A stretch of 64,000 nucleotides of DNA from contig CAZJWR010000003.1 in the NCBI GenBank assembly GCA_964549765.1, positions 1 through 64,000 on the forward strand, written 5' to 3'. Position numbers and translations under genes: made by a program. The stretch comes from CAZJWR01 sp964549765. Its GTDB lineage: Bacteria; Zixibacteria; MSB-5A5; GN15; JAAZOE01. Below, in pieces: positions 34,368 through 42,572 of this stretch. Below the pieces are notes generated by a model. It searched no databases, was not told the DNA's origin, and saw nothing but the letters and a program-made list of their open reading frames with translations. The stretch's first letter is position 1. Each line of letters starts with the position of its first letter.

Positions 34368-35315
34368 TCATGCACGGGGATGTGCCTTCTTATACGCCTT
34401 TTTCAGCCGTCCGGCCGTCACATGCGTGTAAATCTGCGTGGTCGAGAGAGCCTCGTGGCCCAACAGTTCTTGAATCGCCCGGATATCGGCGCCGTTGTCC
34501 AGCATATGCGTCGCGAAACTGTGCCGGAGCATGTGCGGCGTCACCCGGAGACCCACCTTGAGCCCGTAGGCCCGCACGATTCTGTTTACCGTCCGTACCG
34601 TCAATCGTTCTCCCTCGCTATTGATAAACAGGTAATCGCTGTCGATGTTCCGTTCGGCCAATTTCTCGTTGCGGACGTTGAGGTAGTGGCGGCAGCTTTC
34701 CAGCGCCGGATCACCCAAGGGGACGGTGCGCTGTTTGTCGCCCTTGCCGATAACTGTCACCAATTTTCGCTCGAAATCTACGGCGTCCAGAGTTATCCCT
34801 GCCAGTTCGGCGCGGCGGATACCCGAAGAATACAGAAATTCGAGCATGGCCAGATCGCGATGCATTCTAAATGGGCTGATTTTCTGCGACGGTTTTGGCG
34901 CAAGGATCTCATCGACCTGTCCGGGCGATAGAAACGGCGCAACCTTCCGGGAATATTTTATCTTGGGTATTTCGAACTGGAAAATATCGGGAGCCCTTTT
35001 GTCGATCAAAAATTTCTGAAACGACGCCAGCGACGAAAGGAAGCGTGCGATCGACCGGTTGCCGATGTTTTTATCCCGCATTGATCCGAGATAGAGACGA
35101 AGCAGAATCTTGTTGCCGCCACCGGACGCCCCTTCGGGAAATCGCTGCTCTTTCAAAAATTCCGCGAATCGGCTCAGGTCGCGCCGGTACGCATCGACTG
35201 TATTCTCTGAATAGCGCCCGCCCTTATGCATATTCTCCAGAAAATCGCGCAGATATTCGCCATATTCCCTCATGGCGTTCAATGTAGGGCGGTTATTGAA
35301 CGCGGTCAATACCAT
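34368..35315 (-). CDS. xerC: Tyrosine recombinase XerC/XerD
   Basis: This 315-residue site-specific recombinase resolves chromosome dimers at dif. It has an N-terminal SAM-like core-binding domain (EYLRDFLENMHKGGRYSENTVDAYRRDL) and the catalytic set: Arg in SSGIRRAELAG, Lys in IGKGDKQRTVPL, HxxR in HMLRHSFATHM, His in LLGHEALSTTQIYTH and Tyr in IYTH. Position upstream of hslVU favours XerC, as in Bacillus, but XerC and XerD cannot be told apart by eye. It ends 8 bp before hslV. Confidence 0.92.
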   Translation of the reverse strand: MVLTAFNNRPTLNAMREYGEYLRDFLENMHKGGRYSENTVDAYRRDLSRFAEFLKEQRFPEGASGGGNKILLRLYLGSMRDKNIGNRSIARFLSSLASFQKFLIDKRAPDIFQFEIPKIKYSRKVAPFLSPGQVDEILAPKPSQKISPFRMHRDLAMLEFLYSSGIRRAELAGITLDAVDFERKLVTVIGKGDKQRTVPLGDPALESCRHYLNVRNEKLAERNIDSDYLFINSEGERLTVRTVNRIVRAYGLKVGLRVTPHMLRHSFATHMLDNGADIRAIQELLGHEALSTTQIYTHVTAGRLKKAYKKAHPRA

Positions 35316-35422
35316 TTTGGCGGGGGTAACGCTGTCGGGTATGACATTGGTCAGGCCTGGAGTCTTTCGGTCATGCCAATATCACATTTTGCAGGAAAAA
35401 CCGCCCTTTTCCGATAAATGTC

Positions 35423-35452
35423 TTGCATAAATTATCCGATACCCTGTATATT
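35423..35452 (+). promoter_or_regulatory. Candidate promoter for the 35.5-kb noncoding transcript
   Basis: TTGCAT (35423-35428) and TATATT (35447-35452) with an 18-bp spacer stand upstream of the structured noncoding stretch on the plus strand, divergent from xer. The -10 is good and the -35 partial. Confidence 0.4.
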
Positions 35453-35458
35453 AGCAAT

Positions 35459-35789
35459 GGGATCAGCGTTATGATTTTGTCCGCGCGTGTCCGGCGCGGC
35501 CGGAATGTGTCCAGGGACAGAGGAGGAAAACAACAGCAGTAGATAGGCATTACAATCTGAAAATTTCCGTCTCTCTCATACGTGTACTATACCATTCTCC
35601 ATCGGAGGGGAGATTTCTGGATATGCCGGGTGCGATCGGCGAGAGCACGGTCCCAGCCGATCGCTCGCGGCATTCCTAAAGGAAAGTCCTCGCTGATAGC
35701 TCTCAGGGGGAAGCAGCGTGTGTTCTGAGACGGGGGCCGGATCACACGTCTCGTGCGCGGCGGGCTGATGTTCGCCGCGCATTTTATTT
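35459..35789 (+). ncRNA. Candidate structured noncoding RNA between xer and topA
   Basis: A 501-bp gap between xer and topA holds no credible coding frame. The plus strand folds locally: CCGG-rich stem near 35495-35515, GCGATCGGC/GCCGATCGC nested inside ATGCCG/CGGCAT (about 35622-35673), CTCAG/CTGAG (about 35703-35729) and ACGTGT/ACACGT closing pairs (about 35580 with 35744). It ends in a textbook terminator. An upstream promoter would give about 330 nt. It lacks the tmRNA T-arm, the SRP GGAA loop context and RNase P core motifs. A 6S-like RNA or a new ncRNA is possible. Confidence 0.45.
35754..35789 (+). terminator. Intrinsic terminator on the plus strand, facing topA
   Basis: TGCGCGGCG (35754-35762) pairs with CGCCGCGCA (35773-35781), followed by TTTTATTT. 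The U-rich side is only on the plus strand, so it ends a plus-strand transcript rather than topA. Confidence 0.75.
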
Positions 35790-35816
35790 CGCTTTTCGTG
35801 AAAATCTGTCGGAGAA

Positions 35817-38114
35817 TTACTTCGAGGCCGGCTGGTCGGCCGAGTGCCGCGATGATTCGTCGCTCGATTCTTCCGTGCTATCGGGGTACGATACCGTCTT
35901 GCATTCGGGGCATTCGTAATGGAACCCCTTGGCTTTGGTGGTCTTCTCGACGATGTACGGATTGCCGCAGGCTTTGCACTTCTGATTAACCGGCTTGTTC
36001 CATGATACAAAATCGCATTTGGGGTAGCGGCTGCAGCCGTAGAACGTCCGCCCACGCCGCCCGCGCCGTTCGATGACTTCGCCTGTGCATCCCTCACGGG
36101 GACACGATATCCCCAACGACAGCGGTTTGGTGTTTTTGCACTCAGGATAATTGGCACATCCCAGAAACTTGCCGAACCGGCCGTTCTTGATCAGCATCTT
36201 GCCGCCGCACAGTTCGCAGGTCTGGCCGCTGTCGACCGGCTCCTCTTCCCCGTTGAGCGGCTTGGTGTTTTTGCATTCGGGATACCCGCTGCACGCCAAG
36301 AAACGCCCGTTTCGTCCCCACTTGACGACCATCGGCCGCCCGCATTTTTCGCAGGTTTCATCGGTCTGTTCGACCATCGACGCTTTGATCTCTTTGGTCT
36401 TGGCGCTCAGGGACGACATGGTCTTGTTGAACGGTGTATAGAATTCGCTCAAGACATCGGTCCAGACCATTTTGCCTTCCTCGATCTCGTCCAGTTCCTC
36501 CTCCATGTTGGCCGTGAAAGAAACATCGAAGAGTTCGTTGAAATGTTCGACGAGAATCTTGGTCACGGCGAAGCCGAGTTCGGTCGGAACCAGGCGGCGC
36601 TCTTCGAGATCGACGTATTTGCGCTGTTTCAACGTGTAGATGATCTGGGCATAGGTCGACGGCCGGCCGATACCGTTCGATTCCAGTTCCTTGACCAGCG
36701 ACGCCTCGGAGAATCGCGGCGGCGGTTTGGTAAAATGCTGGCTGGGATCGAATTTATTGGCCTTTACTTCCTCGCCCGTTTCGAGCGGAGGTATCTCACC
36801 CTTGCCGCTTCCGTTCCCATTGCCATTGCCGTTCATCTGGCTTTCCTGGTACAGCTTCAGGTAGCCGTCGAATTTCAGATTAAGCGACCCGGCGCGGAAC
36901 AGATATTGATCCCCGGCGATATCGACCGTGACGGTATCATAGACCGCCGGATTCATCTGGGAGGCGATAAAACGGTCCCATATCAAATTGTATAGATGGA
37001 GCTGATCTCGCGTCAGCGATTTTTTCAATTTTTCGGGAGCATATTTCAGATCGGTCGGGTGGATCGCTTCATGAGCGTCCTGCGCGGCCTTTTTCGTTTT
37101 GTACATGCGTGGCGAGTCGGGAAGATATTCCTGGCCGAAATTTTTCGCGATATACCCGCGCGCTTCGTTGATCGCTTCCGGTTCAACACGCACCGAATCG
37201 GTACGCATATAGGTGATCAAACCGACCGGGCCGTCTTCGCCCTTCAACTCCACGCCTTCATACAACGCCTGCGCCACCCGCATCGTCTTCTGCGGTGCGA
37301 ATCCCAGCTTGGTGGCCGCTTCCTGCTGTAGCGTCGAGGTGATAAAGGGCGGCAGCGGATTGCGCTTTTTCGTCCCGATTTTGATGTCGGAAACGACGAA
37401 TTTTTTCTTAGCGAGTTCGGCAAGGACTGTATCGGCAACATCCTTATCGGGAATTTCCGGCTTCTTGTCGGCGATCTTGAACAGCTTGGCGACGAATGTT
37501 TTGCCCTTGCCGTTGGCGAATTCGGCCTCGATCTCCCAATACTCCTGCGGGACGAAATTCCGGACTTCCTCTTCACGCTCGCAGATGATTCTCAGCGCGA
37601 CCGATTGTACCCGGCCCGCCGACAATCCCCGCGCGACCGTTTTCCATAAGAACGGCGAAACCTGATACCCGACCAGCCGGTCGAGTACGCGGCGCGCCTG
37701 CTGGGCGTTGACCAAATCAATATCGATTTCGCGGGCGTGATCGAAGGCCTCGTTCACCGCCTTTCTGGTGATGGCATTGAAGGCGATGCGGCTGATGCTG
37801 CTTCTTGCTTTGGTGTTTTTGAGGCTGTTGGCCACATGCCACGCAATCGCCTCGCCCTCGCGGTCGGGATCGGGCGCCAAATATATCTTCTCGGCTTTCC
37901 GCGCCGCCGCCCGGAGCGCTTTGATCACCTTGTCCTTACCCTCGATGACGACGTATTCCGGGTCGAAATTGTTGTCGACATCGACCCCGATTCTCGACTT
38001 GGGCAGATCAATGATATGCCCCACCGTTGCCATAACGTCAAAATCGCCGGGCAGGAACTTTTTCAGCGTTTTCGATTTGGCCGGTGACTCAACTATCAGC
38101 AGGTTCTTCGCCAT
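35817..38114 (-). CDS. topA: DNA topoisomerase I
   Basis: This 765-residue type IA topoisomerase relaxes negative supercoils. The TOPRIM domain begins LLIVESPAKSKTLKKFL and carries the DPDREGEAIAWH metal site. The active-site Tyr is in GLITYMRTDS. GIGRPSTYAQII is conserved. The C-terminus holds four Cys4-type zinc modules (CEKCGRP, CELCGGK, CPREGCTG, CKACGNP), then a Ser/Asp/Glu-rich tail. A 26-bp overlap with the rpoZ 3' end shows tight coupling. In Firmicutes topA is usually near dprA or hslVU, and here hslVU is also close, across the ncRNA. Confidence 0.97.
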   Translation of the reverse strand: MAKNLLIVESPAKSKTLKKFLPGDFDVMATVGHIIDLPKSRIGVDVDNNFDPEYVVIEGKDKVIKALRAAARKAEKIYLAPDPDREGEAIAWHVANSLKNTKARSSISRIAFNAITRKAVNEAFDHAREIDIDLVNAQQARRVLDRLVGYQVSPFLWKTVARGLSAGRVQSVALRIICEREEEVRNFVPQEYWEIEAEFANGKGKTFVAKLFKIADKKPEIPDKDVADTVLAELAKKKFVVSDIKIGTKKRNPLPPFITSTLQQEAATKLGFAPQKTMRVAQALYEGVELKGEDGPVGLITYMRTDSVRVEPEAINEARGYIAKNFGQEYLPDSPRMYKTKKAAQDAHEAIHPTDLKYAPEKLKKSLTRDQLHLYNLIWDRFIASQMNPAVYDTVTVDIAGDQYLFRAGSLNLKFDGYLKLYQESQMNGNGNGNGSGKGEIPPLETGEEVKANKFDPSQHFTKPPPRFSEASLVKELESNGIGRPSTYAQIIYTLKQRKYVDLEERRLVPTELGFAVTKILVEHFNELFDVSFTANMEEELDEIEEGKMVWTDVLSEFYTPFNKTMSSLSAKTKEIKASMVEQTDETCEKCGRPMVVKWGRNGRFLACSGYPECKNTKPLNGEEEPVDSGQTCELCGGKMLIKNGRFGKFLGCANYPECKNTKPLSLGISCPREGCTGEVIERRGRRGRTFYGCSRYPKCDFVSWNKPVNQKCKACGNPYIVEKTTKAKGFHYECPECKTVSYPDSTEESSDESSRHSADQPASK

Positions 38115-38340
38115 TATGCTCCATTTTCAAACGAACTCTGCCCTCCAGGCAATCTTTGAGGGCCATGGCCGTCACTTTACGACCGTCAATATCGATTTTG
38201 TCGGCGTTTTCCCGGGTGAGCATCTCCAGCTTGGCCAGACGGATAGCATTGAGCTGCCGGGCCCGCTGGGACGCGATCAAAACCGCCTTGTAGCGGTTAT
38301 CCGTCAACTCTTGCATATTGTCAAGAGGTACAAATCCCAT
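38089..38340 (-). CDS. rpoZ: RNA polymerase omega subunit
   Basis: This 83-residue small subunit helps fold beta'. It shows the conserved NRYKAVLIASQRARQLNAIR helix and a KVTAMALKDCLEGRV tail. The start is set by GGAGGAATAC before the ATG at 38340; an upstream in-frame ATG at 38358 adds six residues and has no SD. Gmk lies 28 bp upstream, the usual gmk-rpoZ pair. Confidence 0.93.
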   Translation of the reverse strand: MGFVPLDNMQELTDNRYKAVLIASQRARQLNAIRLAKLEMLTRENADKIDIDGRKVTAMALKDCLEGRVRLKMEHNGEEPADS

Positions 38341-38368
38341 GTATTCCTCCAGTGGCATTCGTTTACGC

Positions 38369-38992
38369 CTACCTATTAACCTGATAGGCTTTTGATTTGT
38401 TCCGACCGAAGTAGGTCACGCCGACCGTCCATGATTTTATCATATGGTCGGCAGCAGAGACCGCTTCATTAATATCTTTATTGATTATTACGTAATCGAA
38501 CCGATTAAACTTTTTCATTTCGGCGATGGCGTTTTGGAGACGAAGCCGGACCTGTTCGCGCGTTTCCGTGCCGCGCCGTTTCAGGCGGCGTTTCAATTCC
38601 GCCTCGGACGGCGGCAGGATGAATATCGACAATGACTGCGGATATTTCTTTTTAATGCTGGCCGCCCCTTTGACGTCGACATCGAGCAGGATGATATCAT
38701 CTTCGGCGATCGCCTTTTCGAGCGGCTTTTTCGGCGTACCGTAGTAATGGAGATGCACGCGGGCCGACTCGGCAAAAAATCCCCCCCGGCGGCGCTTGAG
38801 AAATTCCTTCTGAGAGATAAAATAATATTCCCGGCCATCGACCTCACCCTCGCGCATCGGCCGGGTGGTACAGGAAATCGAGAATTTCCACGAGCGGTCG
38901 CGCTTCCGAAGTTCGCGGCAGATGGTTGTTTTGCCCCCGCCCGACGGAGATGAAATAATAATTATCTTTCCCGTGCCTGTTACCTTTCGCAC
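38369..38992 (-). CDS. gmk: Guanylate kinase
   Basis: This 207-residue enzyme phosphorylates GMP to GDP. The P-loop reads SSPSGGGKTT, followed by the GMP-binding segment SCTTRPMREGEVDGREYYFIS and LDVDVKGAASIKKK. It starts at a GTG (38992), since the nearby ATG at 39000 is out of frame and an AGGATGG SD stands just upstream. It is 9 bp downstream of yicC in the order yicC-gmk-rpoZ, which is conserved in many bacteria. Confidence 0.95.
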   Translation of the reverse strand: MRKVTGTGKIIIISSPSGGGKTTICRELRKRDRSWKFSISCTTRPMREGEVDGREYYFISQKEFLKRRRGGFFAESARVHLHYYGTPKKPLEKAIAEDDIILLDVDVKGAASIKKKYPQSLSIFILPPSEAELKRRLKRRGTETREQVRLRLQNAIAEMKKFNRFDYVIINKDINEAVSAADHMIKSWTVGVTYFGRNKSKAYQVNR

Positions 38993-39001
38993 CGATCCAT
39001 C

Positions 39002-39877
39002 CTATTCGATATTCTGGGCCTGCTCTCGGAGTTTTTCGATTTCCTCCTTGAGGGCGATGGCATAGCTTGTCGTCCGCGCATTCACCGACTTCGATCCGAT
39101 AGTGTTCCCCTCGCGGCCCATTTCCTGCAGGATGAAATTCAACCGCTTGCCGACTTCGCCGTCTTCCTTGAGCGCCAACAGATATTGATCGATATGCGAC
39201 CTGAGGCGCGTGCATTCCTCGCTGACATCAGCCCGGTCGGCATAGATCGTGACTTCCTCGGCCAAACGCTGCTGGTCGATCGCGACGCCCTGGGCCAAAT
39301 CGCTGATTCGTTTTTGCAGCCGGGTTTTGTAAGCGGCGACGTTTTTCGGCGCCTGCTTTTCGATGGCGTCGATGAGTTTGATCGCGCTTGTAAGACGGGC
39401 CTTCATATCGCGCTTCAGATTGCGCCCCTCGGCGGAACGCATCTTTTTGAGTTCGGCCAGCGCCGATCTCATCAGCTTTTTAAGATCCGGCCAGAGCCGT
39501 TCCTCATCCAGGCCTCGCCCCGGATTAACCAGAAGCTCCGGTTGCGCAACAATATGTTCCAATTGGATTTGCCCCGGCAAGTTCAACTTTTTCTTTACGC
39601 GCTTCAACTGCCGATAATACGCCTCGGCGATCTCCATATCGATTCCCGCCGCACCCATGGCAGCCGCCGATTCTTCGAGATTTACGGTAATGGTCAATTT
39701 GCCGCGCGAAATACTCTGCGCGATTATTTCTTTGACCTTGCTTTCCGCGCCCGCCAACACCCGGGGCATGCGAAACACGCATTCCAGAAATCGGCTGTTG
39801 ACCGATGACAACTCGATCTGCAGGCGATAATCTTTGCGGCGTACTTCGGCCCGTCCGAAACCGGTCATTGAATTCAT
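39002..39877 (-). CDS. yicC: YicC family endoribonuclease
   Basis: This 291-residue protein has the family start MTGFGRAEV and the conserved C-terminal block (VGKRLNFILQEMGREGNTIGSK, then VIALKEEIEKLREQAQNIE-type end). YicC proteins are RNases; the E. coli member promotes decay of the small RNA RyhB. Here it begins the operon with gmk, rpoZ and topA. A second in-frame Met (MTGFGRAE) three codons in could also be the start. Confidence 0.93.
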   Translation of the reverse strand: MNSMTGFGRAEVRRKDYRLQIELSSVNSRFLECVFRMPRVLAGAESKVKEIIAQSISRGKLTITVNLEESAAAMGAAGIDMEIAEAYYRQLKRVKKKLNLPGQIQLEHIVAQPELLVNPGRGLDEERLWPDLKKLMRSALAELKKMRSAEGRNLKRDMKARLTSAIKLIDAIEKQAPKNVAAYKTRLQKRISDLAQGVAIDQQRLAEEVTIYADRADVSEECTRLRSHIDQYLLALKEDGEVGKRLNFILQEMGREGNTIGSKSVNARTTSYAIALKEEIEKLREQAQNIE

Positions 39878-39911
39878 AGCAACATTCCCGCTGAAGTTAC
39901 AACAAGGGCGG

Positions 39912-39941
39912 AATATAGGGCGGTCAGGCGGGTTTTGTCAA
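39912..39941 (-). promoter_or_regulatory. Sigma-70 promoter of the yicC-gmk-rpoZ-topA operon
   Basis: On the minus strand TTGACA (plus 39936-39941) and TATATT (39912-39917) are separated by 18 bp, 34 bp before the yicC ATG. The -35 is perfect. It overlaps the last codons of the upstream response-regulator gene. Confidence 0.75.
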
Positions 39942-40681
39942 TCGCTTTTATCCACGGGTGTCGAAACAGGCGCATTCTCGACGTCGGACCGATCTTCTCC
40001 ACGCCGTTTCAGACGCAGCATCGGGCCGACCGGGGTCTGCCGAATCACCGGGTTGATCAAATTGGCCATACGATGCGTAATCGTCTGGATTCGTCGCGCC
40101 GACGCCTCGATCATCCGGAGCTTATTGATGAAACCGTGATCGGTGATGCGGTTGTCGCCCAGCAGCAATTCCACGTTCCCCAGAATGGCCATTAGGGGAT
40201 TGTTCACTTCATGGTTGAGGGTCGAGGTCATGGTCGTGATCATCTCCAGCTTTTCCGCCTCGCGGGCCTTGGCTTCGAGCCGTCGATTCTTCTGGATAAG
40301 TTGTTGTTTGTGATACGCCTGCTTGATCACCCGGGGAATAGTCGTGCCGTAATCGCCGTTCTTGGCGACATAGTCGGTCGCGCCCGACTTCATCGCCTCC
40401 ACCGCCGTTTGTTCGGAACCGACACCGGTAATCATGATAATCGGTGTATCCGGTTGATTTCCCCGAATAATCGACAGCAATTCCAGACCGTCCACGTCGG
40501 GCAGATGATAATCGACGGCGATGAGATCGAACATCCGAGTCTCGCAATCACCCAAAAAAGCCTTGCCGGAGGGATAGACGGTGATAGTGAAATCGGTGTA
40601 TTTTTCATGCACGGCCTGTTCGAACAACATGGCGTGGAAGCGGTTGTCCTCCACCAGAGCGATGTGCATATCTCTTTTCAC
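39938..40681 (-). CDS. Response regulator fused to an orphan HisKA domain
   Basis: This protein has 247 residues. The N-terminal receiver carries ED at 11-12, the phospho-acceptor D57 in IAVDYHLPDVDG, Thr in IMITGVGS and Lys in DYVAKNGDYG. A coiled coil (QQLIQKNRRLEAKAREAEKLEMI) leads to a HisKA-like helix pair with LNHEVNNPLMAILGNVELLL. No HATPase follows. The His domain could accept phosphate from another kinase, in a phosphotransfer role. The GTG start at 40681 has a GAGGT SD inside the end of the upstream PAS kinase gene (4-bp gap). Confidence 0.85.
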   Translation of the reverse strand: MKRDMHIALVEDNRFHAMLFEQAVHEKYTDFTITVYPSGKAFLGDCETRMFDLIAVDYHLPDVDGLELLSIIRGNQPDTPIIMITGVGSEQTAVEAMKSGATDYVAKNGDYGTTIPRVIKQAYHKQQLIQKNRRLEAKAREAEKLEMITTMTSTLNHEVNNPLMAILGNVELLLGDNRITDHGFINKLRMIEASARRIQTITHRMANLINPVIRQTPVGPMLRLKRRGEDRSDVENAPVSTPVDKSD

Positions 40682-40685
40682 GCGA

Positions 40686-42569
40686 TTACCTCGCGATTTT
40701 CTGCGGCAGGGTGAACGAAATAGTCGCGCCGGGCTTGTCGGACTTGTCCACCCAAATTTCGCCGCCCCACGACGTCACGATATCATGGGCCAGCGCCAAT
40801 CCAAGACCGCTGCCGGATATATTAGCTGCTTCCGGGGCTCGGAAAAACGGCGAAAATATCTTTTGCGCATAATCGGGATGTATCCCGGGGCCGTTATCCG
40901 AAATCGACAGGCGATGCCAACCGCCGTCGAGGGTATATTCGATCTCAATGGCCGATTCGGGCGAGGTGGCATACTTAAAGGCGTTATCGAGAATATTTCT
41001 CAGAAGAGTCGTCAACTTCCGTTTCGGGGCGGATAGGGAGGGCAGGCCGCCGATATATTTGATTCGATAATTGGTATCGGGATATGCCGCTTTGAGTCGG
41101 GTGATGATATCCTTAATGAGTTCTTTGAGATACACGTCCTGCGGCGGCTCCTGATCGGTGCGGGTGCGAGATAACTCATTCAAGCCGTCGATCATCTCCC
41201 GGAGGATGCGGCTGTTCTCCATGATGCCATCCACCAGAAACGTCCCGTCGCCGCCAAGATTGTCGGCGTGGTTTGTCCTCAGCCGCCGGGTGAAGGCATC
41301 TATCGTTATCAAAGGCGCCCGGATATCGTGCACCAGCGAAAGCAGTTCGGGATTTCCCGGTATAGCCGCTGCGAATCCACCACCGGGATCCCCGGCGCCC
41401 GCCAGAAGGCAAAACAGGTAGAGGGATGATTCGTCTAATTCGAATGGTGTCGCCGTCGCGGCCATCGCGCCTTTGCCGCCGGATATGAGAATTGAACCGG
41501 AGCAGGTCTCCCGCACGTCTTTCACTTTCGCAAACGGCGATTGGTCGAATGGAATCGCGCGCGCGTCGCCATCTTGAACATTCCACTGTTTATACATCAC
41601 ACGGAAATCGGGCTCGGGTTTGTCCTGGCCGCGCATTCCCGTCATTTGATTCAGGGTGCGATTGATATAGACCGTCTCGTAATCGTCATTGACGACCGCC
41701 ACCCCCATGCCCATGGCGTCGCCGGCGCGTCCCAGGAGCGAAAGCAATTCCCCCGTCGAGGATGATTTCCGGCGCGGTTCGAAATAATGATTCCATAGGT
41801 TTGAAATCAGGTGAATATTGGCGATACGATGATCCGACGGATGATAGTCTTTCGGACCCAGAATCCGCACGATCAGATTCTTGTCGTTTCCGGTCCAGAG
41901 GCAGAGCACGGCTTCCGACCGCCCGTCACCGAATCCCTCGTGGCGGGAGACGTCGTCGGGGATGAACGAAAATCGGTCGCGACCGGACGCCCGTAGCTGT
42001 TCCAGGTAAACCGGCGCGGTATGGGCAGGACTCCCCGGAGGGTAAGATCCAACCATCATAAGCGAATCGCGGTCGTCGGGGATATAACATTCCGATTGTG
42101 AATATCCTCCGGCGGCGCAGAATATTTCGGCGACGTGGTCGAAATCGATCGCTTCGGAATCGTCGTGCAACAGATGTAGCAGCCGGTTTTCCCAGTTGAT
42201 GCGGGGCGAAATTTCGGACGCTTCCGATAACCGCAGGATGAATTGATAGTTGACCGGATTGCCGGAAATGAAATTGAGGGTAAGGACGGCTTCCAACTGC
42301 CGGAACCGGCCGTCGTGGGACCGGATCACCAGCGGGACCGCCTCATAGAACAGCTCATAGCGGGCGTGGCGTCCAAAAATATCGTTGATCAGGCGATGCG
42401 ATTCGGGAGAGATGAAATCATACAGCGATTTGCCGAACAACTCCTCGCGGGACAACCCGAAAAGCTCCTCGGTTTCGTCATCGACGTAGACAAAACGACC
42501 CTTGAGGTCGATTTTGAACACCGCGCACGCGGTTGAGGCGTGTTTCTCGATGCTGATGGTATCAGGCAT
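40686..42569 (-). CDS. Cytosolic PAS sensor histidine kinase
   Basis: This 627-residue protein has no membrane segment. A first PAS domain lies near 12-120 (GRFVYVDDETEELFGLSREELFGKSLYDFISPES), a GAF-like middle follows, and a second PAS lies near 280-370 (GVAVVNDDYETVYINRTLNQMTG). The HisKA box is LVHDIRAPLITIDAF (His about 412). The HATPase has NILDNAFKYATSPE, DNGPGIH and GSGLGLALAHDIV. It is coupled to the response regulator/HisKA gene, so the pair forms a phosphorelay. The signal is unknown. Confidence 0.88.
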   Translation of the reverse strand: MPDTISIEKHASTACAVFKIDLKGRFVYVDDETEELFGLSREELFGKSLYDFISPESHRLINDIFGRHARYELFYEAVPLVIRSHDGRFRQLEAVLTLNFISGNPVNYQFILRLSEASEISPRINWENRLLHLLHDDSEAIDFDHVAEIFCAAGGYSQSECYIPDDRDSLMMVGSYPPGSPAHTAPVYLEQLRASGRDRFSFIPDDVSRHEGFGDGRSEAVLCLWTGNDKNLIVRILGPKDYHPSDHRIANIHLISNLWNHYFEPRRKSSSTGELLSLLGRAGDAMGMGVAVVNDDYETVYINRTLNQMTGMRGQDKPEPDFRVMYKQWNVQDGDARAIPFDQSPFAKVKDVRETCSGSILISGGKGAMAATATPFELDESSLYLFCLLAGAGDPGGGFAAAIPGNPELLSLVHDIRAPLITIDAFTRRLRTNHADNLGGDGTFLVDGIMENSRILREMIDGLNELSRTRTDQEPPQDVYLKELIKDIITRLKAAYPDTNYRIKYIGGLPSLSAPKRKLTTLLRNILDNAFKYATSPESAIEIEYTLDGGWHRLSISDNGPGIHPDYAQKIFSPFFRAPEAANISGSGLGLALAHDIVTSWGGEIWVDKSDKPGATISFTLPQKIAR

Positions 42570-42572
42570 AAA

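Noticed and set aside
35459..35789. tmRNA, SRP RNA or RNase P RNA in the xer-topA gap
   Set aside because: A GGGGGAAGCAGC stretch and a GGAAAGTCC stretch recall SRP and RNase P, but the flanking conserved bases and pairings are missing, and no tRNA-like T-arm or tag frame is present.
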